Notes: generated by a model not told the origin, from the letters alone. A DNA stretch of 64,000 nt from Castellaniella hirudinis_A (GCF_047468865.1 NZ_JBLGTV010000008.1:62001-126000), one strand, 5' to 3'. Shown: positions 1-8,129, numbered from the stretch's first letter. Made by a program: numbers and translations.

Positions 1-431
1 GCCTGGTGGCCATTACCCCGGCCGCCGGCTTCGTCGGCCCGCTGGGGGCGATCTTGCTGGGCGCGCTGGCAAGCCCGATCTGCCTGTGGGGCGTCAGCGG
101 CCTGAAACGCCTGCTGAAAGCCGACGATGCCTTCGATGTGTTCGGCGTGCATGGCCTGGGCGGCATGGTCGGGGCCATCCTGACCGGCATCCTGGCCGCC
201 CCGGCGCTGGGCGGCACCGGCGGGCCGAACCCGGATACGTTCAGCATGGGCCACCAGGTCTGGGTGCAGTGCAAAAGCGTGCTGATCACGCTGGTCTGGT
301 CGGGCGCGGTGGCTTGCCTGGCCTATTGGGCCGCCGCACGGCTGACCGGCCTGCGCGTGCCCGAAGACGACGAGCGCAGGGGCCTGGACATCGGGTCGCA
401 CGGAGAAAGCGCCTACAACATCCAGGCGTAG
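1..431 (+). CDS. amt: Ammonium transporter, C-terminal part (cut by window edge)
   Basis: The frame is open from the first bases, so the gene begins outside the window; about 142 C-terminal residues are visible. They contain the Amt/MEP pattern: a TPAAGFV segment, the conserved DDAFDVFGVHGLGG block that carries a pore-lining histidine in this family, then two hydrophobic helices and a short cytoplasmic tail rich in acidic and basic residues. Amt proteins are inner-membrane trimers that conduct ammonium. No glnK is visible downstream; the partner would have to lie to the left. The next gene is convergent. Confidence 0.9.
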   Translation, partial: LVAITPAAGFVGPLGAILLGALASPICLWGVSGLKRLLKADDAFDVFGVHGLGGMVGAILTGILAAPALGGTGGPNPDTFSMGHQVWVQCKSVLITLVWSGAVACLAYWAAARLTGLRVPEDDERRGLDIGSHGESAYNIQA

Positions 432-441
432 GGTGATTGGC

Positions 442-1008
442 CTAGGCGGGTTTGCGCGCCAGCAGCGTGGCAAACCGCAGCCGGGCCCCATTGTGCATGG
501 TGCCCACGTCTTCGTTGTACTTGGTGCGTTCCCATCCCTGGTAGGCGGCATCCAGCTGGCCGGGCCCGAAGGTGAAGGGGAAATTCATGGGGCAGGGATA
601 GTCGGGGGTATCCATGGCGCAGACAATCAGGTTGTAGCCGCCGGCCCGGGTGTGTTGCCGCATATCGGCCAGCACGGCATCCACCCGGGACGGGTCGATG
701 AACATCAGGGTGACGGTGCAGACGATGAAATCGTAATCGGCATCCAGGCGGGCGGTGCCGATGTCATACTGGCGCGGGGTGACGGCATCCAGGCCTTCCT
801 GGTCGATGATAAACTGCAAATGCCCCAACGCATTCGGGTTGGTGTCCACCGCGGTGACCACAAAGCCGCGCTGCCCCAGGTACAGGGCGTTGCGCCCGCT
901 GGAACACCCCATGTCCAGGGCGGCGCCCGGCGGGACGACCTGGCAGGCCGAGACCACTTCGCTGTGGGCCGGGTTCAGCCCGTATTTTTGATTCAAATCG
1001 ACTGCCAT
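442..1008 (-). CDS. tehB: TehB-like SAM-dependent methyltransferase
   Basis: The product is a 188-residue class I methyltransferase. Motif I (LDMGCSSGRNALYLGQRGF, about residues 32-50) and the downstream blocks VCTVTLMFIDPS, GGYNLIVCAMDTPDYPCP, GWERTKYNEDVGTMH and RFATLLARK follow the E. coli TehB pattern almost throughout. TehB methylates tellurite-like substrates with S-adenosylmethionine. The start at 1008 was chosen because an AAGGAAG ribosome-binding site precedes it and TehB proteins are about 190-200 residues; an upstream ATG at 1095 would add 29 non-family residues and run into the divergent gene. No tehA is present nearby. Confidence 0.85.
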   Translation of the reverse strand: MAVDLNQKYGLNPAHSEVVSACQVVPPGAALDMGCSSGRNALYLGQRGFVVTAVDTNPNALGHLQFIIDQEGLDAVTPRQYDIGTARLDADYDFIVCTVTLMFIDPSRVDAVLADMRQHTRAGGYNLIVCAMDTPDYPCPMNFPFTFGPGQLDAAYQGWERTKYNEDVGTMHNGARLRFATLLARKPA

Positions 1009-1085
1009 GAAGCTTCCTTGTTCCGTTTGCCGCCCAGTGTAGACCAGGCCCGAGAAAACCAGCCGGATAACCCTAAAGCAAGGCC

Positions 1086-1943
1086 ATGAACCCATCCGAA
1101 TACTTCAGCCAGCGGCTGGACAGCAAACAGCCCGACCTGGCGCGGCAGGCCCAGGCCTGGGATCGCAGGGCCGAGGAAGTCGGCGCCTTCACCGTGGCCC
1201 GGGACGACATGGCCCTGCATCTGGTGCGGCAGCACATGGATTTGTCCGGCAAGGCCGTGCTGGACATCAGCTTTGGCGCGGGACGCCATCTGCTGGAATT
1301 CCTGCGCCAGGGCGCCCGGATCAGCGGGGTGGAAATCTCCGCGGGCATGGTGGCGCAAGCGCATCGCAAACTGCGGGCCAGCGGCCTGCCCTATCCGCCG
1401 GACAACCTGGTGCAATCGGCCTGGGAAACCCTGGATCTGTCCACGCGGGGCTGGGATCAGGCCTTCGACCTAGTGTTCCTGCACAAGAGCCCGGCGATTT
1501 CCAGCGTGGCGATGCTGAAAAAAGTCCTGCAGGCCAGCCGGCAGGCCGTCTGCATCAGCCTGTACACCCACCGCGAAGACAGCCTGCTGCAAGATTTACT
1601 GCTGGGCTTCGGCCTGATGCGCGATCCCGGCGGCATTCGGGTCGCCGACGACCTGCTGGCGATTTTCAATCTGCTGTATGCCTGGGGCTACCTGCCTCAG
1701 CTGCAGTTTGAAGAACACAGCAAGACCAGCCGGCACGACCCGGATCGGATCGTGGATCGCTATGCCAGCTGGCTGTGGCGCGGGGCCGACTGCACCGAAA
1801 CGCGCCGCCGGGCGCTGCGCGACACCCTGCGCCACCGGGCCGTGGACAGCAAGGTCGACACCCGGCACCGCGACATCGTGGGGCATCTGCTGGTGGATGT
1901 GCGGCGCCGCCAGCCCGGCGCAGGGTTCGATGACCATGTTTGA
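1086..1943 (+). CDS. Class I SAM-dependent methyltransferase of unknown substrate
   Basis: The product has 285 residues. The Rossmann motif I is VLDISFGAGRHLLEFLRQGARISGVEIS (about residues 58-85), with the acidic residue that would bind the SAM ribose in GVEIS. Motif I is unusual in having DISFGAG where most families have D-x-G-x-G-x-G. The last third is rich in Arg and His and matches nothing I recognise. It starts 78 bp from the divergent tehB-like gene and overlaps the MFS gene by 4 bp (ATGA), so the two are probably cotranscribed and translationally coupled. The substrate cannot be named. Confidence 0.7.
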   Translation: MNPSEYFSQRLDSKQPDLARQAQAWDRRAEEVGAFTVARDDMALHLVRQHMDLSGKAVLDISFGAGRHLLEFLRQGARISGVEISAGMVAQAHRKLRASGLPYPPDNLVQSAWETLDLSTRGWDQAFDLVFLHKSPAISSVAMLKKVLQASRQAVCISLYTHREDSLLQDLLLGFGLMRDPGGIRVADDLLAIFNLLYAWGYLPQLQFEEHSKTSRHDPDRIVDRYASWLWRGADCTETRRRALRDTLRHRAVDSKVDTRHRDIVGHLLVDVRRRQPGAGFDDHV

Positions 1944-3229
1944 CGCCGGAATCGAGTGACATGCCACTGAAAACAACAGGCTCGGGCGAACCGCCGGCAG
2001 ACCAGCCAAAACCAGCCCGCGCCGGCCGCAGGGCGGGCTGGCGGGCGGTGCCCGGCAGCGTCTGGGCGCTCGGCTTCGTTTCCATGCTGATGGATATTTC
2101 GTCCGAGATGATCCATGCGCTGCTGCCCCTTTACATGGTCGCGGTGCTGGGCACGCCAGTGCTTGCCGTCGGGCTGATCGAAGGCATTGCCGAATCAACC
2201 GCCTCCATGGCCAAGGTTTTTTCCGGCGCATTGAGTGACCGGCTCGGCAAACGCAAGCTGCTGGCGGCGTTGGGCTATGGTCTGGCGGCGTTGACCAAGC
2301 CGGTGTTCCCCCTGGCCGACACATTGGGCTGGCTGATCGGCGCCCGCTTCGTGGATCGCATCGGCAAGGGCATACGCGGGGCGCCGCGCGACGCGCTGGT
2401 GGCCGATGTCACGCCGCCGGCCTTGCGCGGCGCCGCCTACGGTCTGCGGCAAACCCTGGACGTCGTCGGCGCGTTCACCGGGCCGCTGCTGGCCATGGGC
2501 CTGATGTGGCTCACGGCCAGCCATTTTCAAACGGTCTTCTGGATTGCCGTCATCCCGGCATTCCTGGCTGTCGGCGTCTTGCTGGCCTTTGTGCGCGAGC
2601 CCCGGCAACCAAGCGCCCCACGGCCACGCGCCCCGCTGTCACGCGCCGCAATGACCCGTCTGGGGGCAGGCTACTGGCAGGTGGTGGGCATCGGGGTGCT
2701 TTTCATGCTGGCCCGTTTCAGTGAAGCCTTCCTGATCCTGCGGGCCAGCGACGCCGGGCTTTCCCCCATGTCGGCCCCTCTGGTTCTGGTTTTGATGGGG
2801 ATTGCGTTTTCCTTGTCCGCCTACCCGGCCGGCGCGCTTTCAGATCGCGTCAATCGCCTGGCCGTCCTGGCCATCGGCCTGGGGCTGCTGCTGATGGCCG
2901 ACCTGGTGCTGGCCTTTGTCCCGGGGCTGGCCGGGCTGACCCTGGGCGTCGTGTTGTGGGGGCTGCACCTGGGCTTCACGCAAGGCGTATTCAGCGCCCT
3001 GATCGCAGACAGCGGCCCGGCCGAACTACGCGGCACCGCCTTCGGCGTCTTCCATCTGCTGACCGGATTGGCCCTGCTGCTGGCCAGCATCATCGCAGGG
3101 GCCTTGTGGGACGCCTGGGGCTACCGCGGGACATTTCTGTGCGGGGCGATGTTCGCCGCCTTGACGCTGTTGGGATTGGCGGCGCTGCGGCGGCGCGGAC
3201 GAAAGCCCGGGCACAATGCCTGGGCATGA
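1940..3229 (+). CDS. MFS transporter
   Basis: The product is a 429-residue inner-membrane protein with about 12 hydrophobic segments in two six-helix halves. The loop between helices 2 and 3 reads GALSDRLGKRKLLAALGY, the MFS signature, and a second copy (GALSDRVNRL) occurs in the C-terminal half. The motif DRIGKGIRGAPRDALVAD is typical of a subgroup of drug/sugar-like MFS permeases. An internal ATG at 1961 is an alternative start that would shorten the cytoplasmic N-terminus. It overlaps the preceding methyltransferase gene by 4 bp. The substrate is unknown; efflux of a small molecule is only a guess. Confidence 0.8.
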   Translation: MTPESSDMPLKTTGSGEPPADQPKPARAGRRAGWRAVPGSVWALGFVSMLMDISSEMIHALLPLYMVAVLGTPVLAVGLIEGIAESTASMAKVFSGALSDRLGKRKLLAALGYGLAALTKPVFPLADTLGWLIGARFVDRIGKGIRGAPRDALVADVTPPALRGAAYGLRQTLDVVGAFTGPLLAMGLMWLTASHFQTVFWIAVIPAFLAVGVLLAFVREPRQPSAPRPRAPLSRAAMTRLGAGYWQVVGIGVLFMLARFSEAFLILRASDAGLSPMSAPLVLVLMGIAFSLSAYPAGALSDRVNRLAVLAIGLGLLLMADLVLAFVPGLAGLTLGVVLWGLHLGFTQGVFSALIADSGPAELRGTAFGVFHLLTGLALLLASIIAGALWDAWGYRGTFLCGAMFAALTLLGLAALRRRGRKPGHNAWA

Positions 3230-3233
3230 AACA

Positions 3234-3270
3234 CCTGCAAACCTGTGCGGAATGCGGGTTTTGCGTACTC
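3234..3270. repeat. Degenerate first copy of a 36-bp terminator-like repeat
   Basis: This segment matches 4099-4135 over about 36 bp with few mismatches and one gap, in the same orientation. The shared core is gcaaacct-(N)3-cggaatgcgggttt, or the version with tggaatg. The two copies bracket the toxin-antitoxin module exactly. The stem is weaker here than in the second copy. Confidence 0.6.
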
Positions 3271-3294
3271 CCCCCGCCGGCGACTAGAGCAAGC

Positions 3295-3600
3295 CTATGG
3301 ATGCACAGGCCGGGCGGTCAGTTGCACGCCCAACGCGGCGCACACACGGGCAATGGTATCGAAGCGCGGGTGCGAACCGGGGCGCAATGCTTTATAGAGC
3401 GCCTCGCGCGTCAGGCCGCTGGCCCGTGCGACCTCGGTCATGCCACGCGCACGAGCGATGACACCCAGGGCATGGGTAAGCTCGGCGGGATCGTTTTCTT
3501 CCAGAACGGCCGTCAGATAGTTGGCAATGTCTTCATCCGTCTTGAGGACTTCGGCCATGCCGAACTCAGGCAGCTCGGAAATCTTAGTGGTCTTGGTCAT
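3295..3600 (-). CDS. Antitoxin of the HI1420-type addiction module (HTH protein)
   Basis: This 101-residue protein has a lambda-repressor-like helix-turn-helix in its C-terminal half (GMTEVARASGLTREALYKALRPGSHPRFDTIARVCAALGVQL). The N-terminus (DEDIANYLTAVLEENDPAELTHALGVIARARGM) is the typical beginning of the addiction-module antidote family that accompanies HI1419-like toxins. It should bind and neutralise the toxin and repress the shared promoter. It is the second gene of the pair, 5 bp downstream of the toxin gene. The module lies just outside the integrative element. Confidence 0.85.
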   Translation of the reverse strand: MTKTTKISELPEFGMAEVLKTDEDIANYLTAVLEENDPAELTHALGVIARARGMTEVARASGLTREALYKALRPGSHPRFDTIARVCAALGVQLTARPVHP

Positions 3601-3605
3601 GTGCG

Positions 3606-3902
3606 TTAATCCTGCAGCGACTTCGCTAGTGCAACGGCCTGCTTGATGTCGGCTTGCTGTGTGGACTGGCCGCCACCACCCAGCATGACAATCAGCACGT
3701 CACCCCGTTGGACGTAATACATCCGCCAACCCGGGCCAAAGTGTTCACGCATTTCGCTGACGCCCTCGCCTACCGGCCCCACATCGCCCAGGTTGCCGCG
3801 CTGTGCTTTGTCCAAGCGCTTTGCCAAGCGGATGCGAGCCATGCCGTCCTTCAGGCCGCCAATCCAGTGCAGGAACTCGGGCGTTTGCTTGATTGTGAAC
3901 AT
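3606..3902 (-). CDS. RelE/ParE-superfamily toxin, HI1419 type
   Basis: The product is a 98-residue basic protein with the pattern of phage-derived Gp49/HI1419 toxins: FTIKQTPEFLHWIGGLKD, ARIRLAKRLDKAQRGNLGDVGPVGEGVSEMREHFGPGWRMYY, then VLIVMLGGGGQSTQQADIKQAVALAK. Family members are thought to act as mRNA interferases. Toxin-first order is normal for this subfamily. A good promoter lies so close that the mRNA probably begins at or next to the ATG. Confidence 0.87.
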   Translation of the reverse strand: MFTIKQTPEFLHWIGGLKDGMARIRLAKRLDKAQRGNLGDVGPVGEGVSEMREHFGPGWRMYYVQRGDVLIVMLGGGGQSTQQADIKQAVALAKSLQD

Positions 3903-3908
3903 GGAATT

Positions 3909-3937
3909 AATGTAATCATTTGTTCACACTGCGTCAA
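3909..3937 (-). promoter_or_regulatory. Promoter of the toxin-antitoxin operon, probably leaderless
   Basis: Read on the minus strand there is TTGACG (3932-3937), a 17-bp spacer and TACATT (3909-3914). Only six bases separate the -10 box from the toxin ATG at 3902, so transcription should begin at or within a base or two of the start codon. No Shine-Dalgarno sequence fits in between. Confidence 0.6.
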
Positions 3938-4098
3938 CCTTGAATCGCATCCAAGACAAAGTCCGTTGTCATGATAAGCCGGGCGCACATCCTCAAGCGC
4001 TATTGCCCCACTCTCAGGCCACGCGAACCGCTCCAATCTGGAACGCATCTGCTTGCGGTAACCCTCAGACTTACTGATACGAACAACCGAAAGAAAAA

Positions 4099-4135
4099 CC
4101 CGCAAACCTATGTGGAATGCGGGTTTCGTGTACTA
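4099..4135 (-). terminator. Displaced rho-independent terminator of icd; second repeat copy
   Basis: Nine-base arms (aaacccgca / tgcgggttt) enclose a 13-base loop, and the minus strand continues into a T-run. In a chromosome without the element this hairpin would follow the icd stop codon by about 20-60 bases. It is therefore probably the native icd terminator, now separated from icd by 36 kb. It would also stop rightward transcription. It is the better-preserved copy of the 36-bp repeat also found at 3234-3270. Confidence 0.7.
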
Positions 4136-4157
4136 CCTGATACGACGGTAGACAGAC

Positions 4158-4174
4158 TTACATATTGTCGATCA
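4158..4174. repeat. Left attachment site of the integrative element (17-bp core)
   Basis: The sequence ttacatattgtcgatca occurs here and at 40172-40188 in the same orientation. The right copy encodes the last residues and the stop of icd, so this copy is the scar left by recombination in the icd 3' end. Its left neighbour is chromosomal and contains the displaced icd terminator. Its right neighbour begins the element. Confidence 0.88.
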
Positions 4175-4440
4175 AAACCTCTAATTTGATTTAATCCATA
4201 GAAAAATCATCGACTTATGGATATTTACTTAACATCATGGCCCCAATCATGGCCCCAAACTGCCCCATGCCGACCTGATGTCAGGTCACACCGCATCACA
4301 GGGAAGATAGACACGTGGATCAAAAGGTCATCAAAAAAGTCAGGAACAGCAAGTCATTGATTTATTAGGGCTTTCAATTTACTGGCGTGCCAGAAACCGC
4401 AAAAACAGCGATCCGATCAAAACGCCATCAAAAAATGTAA
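4175..4440. other. Left-end non-coding segment with integrase arm-type repeats
   Basis: There is no gene in this AT-richer end. It holds two direct copies of atggccccaa at 4237-4246 and 4249-4258, 12 bp apart. The same decamer occurs at 40040-40049 and 40053-40062, with a partial copy at 40072-40079 and an inverted copy at 40020-40029, all just upstream of the integrase gene. Tandem decamers at both ends, outside the core, are what tyrosine integrases use as arm-binding sites. That function is inferred. Confidence 0.6.
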
Positions 4441-5907
4441 CTAGGCCCAGAACGGAACGTATCCCGATCTTGGACGCTCAGGGTCCGCTGGGCGGATCAG
4501 GCCACTATTTAGCGTCTGCTTGATCACCCCCGATGCCTGAGCAGCATTCTGTGTCTCGATGCCTAAACGCTCACGCAGCGTTGTATTTGTCATCCGCTGG
4601 CCGCTCACCCACTTTAGCGCAGCATGCTGATAGCAAGCCCGGATTCGCTCTTCGAGCGTCATGTCAGCGAAGCGCCTGGGTGCATATAACACGACACGCA
4701 CGGCATCCCCTTCCACCCTGAAATCAGGTGGAGGCAACTGGTGCAACTCCACGGCGGCAAGCACCTTGTCTATCCCGGTTCCCTGTTCTTCGCAAAGACG
4801 CATCCTTCGCATCAGCGCCGCAAGACCCTCGTTCCGTGACCGTGGAGGCGCATCCAGGAACCTGTCTGGCTGAACGAGCGGCTGCCCTGGGTTGGTGACT
4901 TCCATACGATCACTGAACAACTCAATCAGGGGGCCTGCGCCAGTGATCGTCATATCTTGGTGGATCAGTGCATTGGCGATCAGCTCGCGCAGAGCAATCG
5001 CAGGATACAAAGGCCTTTCCTCACGAAAGACCTTGCCGATATGCTCATTACGCGGCAACAGGCCATTGATGAAGTCTATAAGCCCTTCAAACCCACACGC
5101 ATATCCTTTCTGCTCATCCCGACGATGCGTGACGGTACATGCCCGATTGATGCCACCATACGCAACGAAACGGACACCCTTTCTGGCAATCGAAGGGGAG
5201 CAATTCTCAAGCCGCTTTGCAAAAAGCACTGCGCCAAGATTGGTGAGGCTCCATCGACCTCCGGCATCGGCCTTGATCAGACGCTCAGACTCCAGTCTGG
5301 AAAGAATTGCACTACGGCTCTCAGGAAGCGGCTGCCCCATAAACTCAAAGTAGCTGTCGTAATCCAGGCGAGCCAGGATATCTTCATCGGTCATAAACCG
5401 ATCCGCAATGCCGCTCTCCCAAACATAGGGCTGCAATTTCCCCCAAAGGGATCGGAGCCGGTCAGGATGGTCGGACAACCGAGGCGTCGCGCTGCCTATG
5501 CGGATATACGCCGTCCGCTCAAACTCGACAGGGCTGGTAACGGCAGCCGGAATCTCCAAAAGGACTAGGTGTACGCCCCTATATTCGATTGGTTGGAACG
5601 AAATGGCAACATCCGGCTGAAGCCGCTGGGACAACCAGAGCTCCAACGGCTGATTCTGCTGCTTTTCGCGTGACGGCTGAAAGGTGGTGCCCACAGCTTC
5701 ATGATCATCATCACGCAGTCCCCAAACAACATAGCCAAAATGCTGACCCGCAAGCCTTGCTGCATTGGAGATAGCAGAAATCAATTTTCCTATCAGGACC
5801 GCGTCATAGTTGTTGTGCTTGAACTCAACCCACTCTGATTCAGCAGGAAGCTTGCGAAGATCGTCAACGAGCGCAACCATGCGCGGGTCTGAAGGGGTCA
5901 TGTTCAT
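4441..5907 (-). CDS. AlbA_2/Schlafen-like protein with a GHKL ATPase-type C-domain
   Basis: The product is a 488-residue protein. An AlbA_2 (formerly AAA_4/Schlafen) nucleic-acid-binding domain begins near residue 20 with ESEWVEFKHN and continues through ISAISNAARLAGQHFGYVVWGLRDD. A C-terminal HATPase_c_4-type region follows (ALRELIANALIHQDM, RMEVTNPGQPL, NEGLAALMRRMRLCEEQGTGIDKVLAAVE). The family occurs widely on mobile elements as putative regulators or defence proteins; its target here is unknown. I chose the ATG at 5907 because family proteins start about 20 residues before ESxxVEFK; an in-frame GTG at 6006 would add 33 residues. It diverges from the RHH gene. Confidence 0.75.
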   Translation of the reverse strand: MNMTPSDPRMVALVDDLRKLPAESEWVEFKHNNYDAVLIGKLISAISNAARLAGQHFGYVVWGLRDDDHEAVGTTFQPSREKQQNQPLELWLSQRLQPDVAISFQPIEYRGVHLVLLEIPAAVTSPVEFERTAYIRIGSATPRLSDHPDRLRSLWGKLQPYVWESGIADRFMTDEDILARLDYDSYFEFMGQPLPESRSAILSRLESERLIKADAGGRWSLTNLGAVLFAKRLENCSPSIARKGVRFVAYGGINRACTVTHRRDEQKGYACGFEGLIDFINGLLPRNEHIGKVFREERPLYPAIALRELIANALIHQDMTITGAGPLIELFSDRMEVTNPGQPLVQPDRFLDAPPRSRNEGLAALMRRMRLCEEQGTGIDKVLAAVELHQLPPPDFRVEGDAVRVVLYAPRRFADMTLEERIRACYQHAALKWVSGQRMTNTTLRERLGIETQNAAQASGVIKQTLNSGLIRPADPERPRSGYVPFWA

Positions 5908-6020
5908 GGCTAGGACGGCGACAAAGATGGCCTGATGATACCGCAGAGGCTCGTCCCCTTCTTCCCAATGCCGAAGGCCAAACACACAGATCAACGTTGA
6001 AATCACTCGTAGGAAAACCC

Positions 6021-6314
6021 ATGACTGAACCCCTCTCCGAGGTCATCCGCATCCGGGTGACCCCATCTCATGCTGCGCGGCTGGGCGAAGCCGCAGCCCT
6101 ATCCGGCCTGTCCCTGTCGAACTACATCCGCCGCCGCCTGGCTGCTGACGATACGCTACAGGAAGAACTGACGCTGCTACGCCAGATAGTGGCCGAACTG
6201 GGCCAGCTCCGCGATACCCGCACCGCTGCGGTTGAAACCGCCCATCTGGTGCGGGCCATGGCCAAGCCCGAACACATCGCCCTGGCCCAACAGACGCTGC
6301 TGCAACGCCGCTAA
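6021..6314 (+). CDS. Ribbon-helix-helix protein, TrwA/MobC-like relaxosome accessory
   Basis: This 97-residue protein has an N-terminal RHH fold: EVIRIRVTPSHAARLGEAAALSGLSLSNYIRRRL (residues 6-39), with the beta-strand RIRV contacting DNA in this class. A coiled C-terminal half follows, as in relaxosome accessory proteins such as R388 TrwA or MobC. The start at 6021 follows a TAGGAAAA site; an upstream in-frame ATG at 5997 would put eight extra residues before the domain. It heads the T4SS gene cluster, so a regulator of the transfer operon is the alternative reading. Confidence 0.65.
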   Translation: MTEPLSEVIRIRVTPSHAARLGEAAALSGLSLSNYIRRRLAADDTLQEELTLLRQIVAELGQLRDTRTAAVETAHLVRAMAKPEHIALAQQTLLQRR

Positions 6315-6371
6315 CCCCTCCCCGGCCACTCTTCGGCCACCTGCTGTCCCCTCTCCCCAGGAAATCTCCCC

Positions 6372-7055
6372 ATGCACACCCTTCCCGCCTTGCGGGCCGG
6401 GGCGCTGGCGCTTGCCTGCGTCCTGGCTCCCTTTGCCCATGCCTCCGGCACCGCCGATGCTGACCTGTTGACCGGCATCCCGCGCCTAGCCTGCGAAGCC
6501 ACGCTCTGCCTGTCGTCCAGCCTGCGCCCAGGCGAATGCAACCCATCGCTGGATCACTATTTCGGCATCCTCAAATACAACCGTCATGGCCTGGATTGGG
6601 ATGCGACGGTCGCCGCCCGCCGCGCCTTCCTGGCGCAGTGCCCTGCGGCCACGGAACCCGGCATGGCCGACCGGGTGGACGCCATTTCACACGGCGCAGG
6701 CAAGTGTGATGCCGACTATCTGAATCGCAACTACGCGGACACCGCCTACAAATGGCGACTGCGCGGCTACCGATACGACGCATCCACCGGCAACCGGGAA
6801 CCCATCTACGAAGTCCAACCGCTGCCCACCGTGACGCTGACGCAGTTGCCCGCCTGGTGCGTGGCCTACAACGATCACGCCTGGACTTACGAACTGTCCA
6901 TCCGCTATGTCGGTCGCCCGACCATGGGCGGGCGCTGGGTCAAGGCCGTGGACTATGACGCGGCCCAGGCCAAATGGGACGCGGATCACAACGGCCAATG
7001 GGCCGCAGGCTGGAATTTTTCATTGTCCGACCCCAGGCACCGGGCCGGTTTCTAA
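6372..7055 (+). CDS. trbM: KikA/TrbM family conjugation protein
   Basis: The product is 227 residues with a Sec signal peptide (cleavage likely after AHAS, about residue 25). The family signature IPRLACEATLCLSSSLRPGECNPSLDHYF follows, with four cysteines that probably form disulfides in the periplasm. The motif matches TrbM of IncP and KikA of IncN/IncW plasmids. Its molecular role is unclear, but it is needed for or aids mating in some systems. It lies 58 bp after the RHH gene and 12 bp before virB1, in one transfer operon. Confidence 0.87.
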   Translation: MHTLPALRAGALALACVLAPFAHASGTADADLLTGIPRLACEATLCLSSSLRPGECNPSLDHYFGILKYNRHGLDWDATVAARRAFLAQCPAATEPGMADRVDAISHGAGKCDADYLNRNYADTAYKWRLRGYRYDASTGNREPIYEVQPLPTVTLTQLPAWCVAYNDHAWTYELSIRYVGRPTMGGRWVKAVDYDAAQAKWDADHNGQWAAGWNFSLSDPRHRAGF

Positions 7056-7067
7056 AGGGGCCGCGCC

Positions 7068-7703
7068 ATGCTTCCTGCCCTGGCCTCCCTCGCCCTTGCC
7101 TGCGCACCGCACATCCACCCGGTCACGCTGGACGCACTGATTCGCCACGAGTCGGGCGCACGGCAATACGCCATTGGGGTGAACAACAAGCGCCAGGCAT
7201 CCATCCAGCAACCCAGCACACTGGAAGAAGCCCAGCGCACCGCCCAGGACCTGATTGCCCAGGGTGTGGATTTCGATGCAGGCCTGGGCCAGATCAACGT
7301 GCGCAACTGGCACTGGCTGGGCCTGGACAGCACAACGGTTTTCGATCCCTGCAAGAATCTGACCGCTGCCCAGACCGTGCTATCCACCTGCTACGCCAGG
7401 GCGCTGCGCCATCATCGCCACCCGCAACAAGCCTTGCGGGCGGCACTGTCTTGCTACAACACCGGCAACCTCACGCGGGGCTTTGCCAATGGCTATGTGG
7501 GCAAGGTACTGGCCCAGGCAGGCATCGTGGTCCCGGCCCTCAAGCCAGACCCCGACGATGCGGCATCCGCTGAAGACGCGCCACCCGCCACGGCGGACAG
7601 CCCGGATACAGCACCAGCCCAGACACCCACCCAGCCACCCGGCACCCCGGACGGTTTTACGGCGCATCCCATCGCCGATGGCTTTCAGCCACCGGCCCAC
7701 TGA
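7068..7703 (+). CDS. virB1: VirB1-type lytic transglycosylase
   Basis: The product is 211 residues with a short signal-like N-terminus and an SLT domain. The catalytic glutamate is in LIRHESGARQYAIGVN (about residue 25). GQINVRNWHWLGL, FDPCKNLTAAQTVLSTCY and ALSCYNTGNLTRGFANGYVGKVL are typical VirB1/TrbN/TrwN blocks. The last 60 residues are Pro/Ala/Thr-rich and look unstructured. The enzyme opens peptidoglycan locally so that the secretion channel can assemble. Confidence 0.9.
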   Translation: MLPALASLALACAPHIHPVTLDALIRHESGARQYAIGVNNKRQASIQQPSTLEEAQRTAQDLIAQGVDFDAGLGQINVRNWHWLGLDSTTVFDPCKNLTAAQTVLSTCYARALRHHRHPQQALRAALSCYNTGNLTRGFANGYVGKVLAQAGIVVPALKPDPDDAASAEDAPPATADSPDTAPAQTPTQPPGTPDGFTAHPIADGFQPPAH

Positions 7704-7805
7704 TCCCTCCACAGCACCGCATCCAGCGCGGCCCGCTGACTTTCTCTTTCTTTTCCCACCCCACACCCCAACACGCCTGCCGGCGTCTGGGGCAGGAGTC
7801 ATGCC

Positions 7806-8126
7806 ATGCAGAAATTGCCACACCTCACACTCCAGACAACCCCGCGACATTTCATGGACAGGCTGGTGACACTCTGGACACTGGCGATGGTCAGTCACGC
7901 GACACGGGCGCAGTCTCTGGGCGGCCTGTCGCGCGCCCGGACCACGCTGCAAACCCTCAAAGACAATCTGGACATCATTCTGCCGATTGCCGCCGTCATC
8001 ATCGGCGTCATCATCTTCGTGCTGTACTCGGCCGAAGTGATGAGGAAGGATGACGCCATCCGCTGGGGCATTGGCGTGCTGTTGGCCGGGTCCGCAGCCG
8101 AACTCGTTGTGCTGCTCTGGAAGTAA
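7806..8126 (+). CDS. virB2: VirB2-type conjugative pilin
   Basis: The product is 106 residues. A long signal segment ends around SHATRAQ. Two hydrophobic helices follow (DIILPIAAVIIGVIIFVLYSA and IRWGIGVLLAGSAAELVVLLW) separated by a short polar loop with KDD, the standard TrbC/VirB2 pilin layout. A clear AGGAG site lies 8 bp upstream. It is followed 3 bp later by virB3. The major pilus subunit is the expected role. Confidence 0.87.
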   Translation: MQKLPHLTLQTTPRHFMDRLVTLWTLAMVSHATRAQSLGGLSRARTTLQTLKDNLDIILPIAAVIIGVIIFVLYSAEVMRKDDAIRWGIGVLLAGSAAELVVLLWK

Positions 8127-8129
8127 GCC

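Noticed and set aside
3851..4105. 84-residue leftward frame over the toxin promoter
   Set aside because: It overlaps the toxin gene start and its promoter, has no ribosome-binding site and no recognisable family; I cannot support it, though part of it may be a gene remnant.
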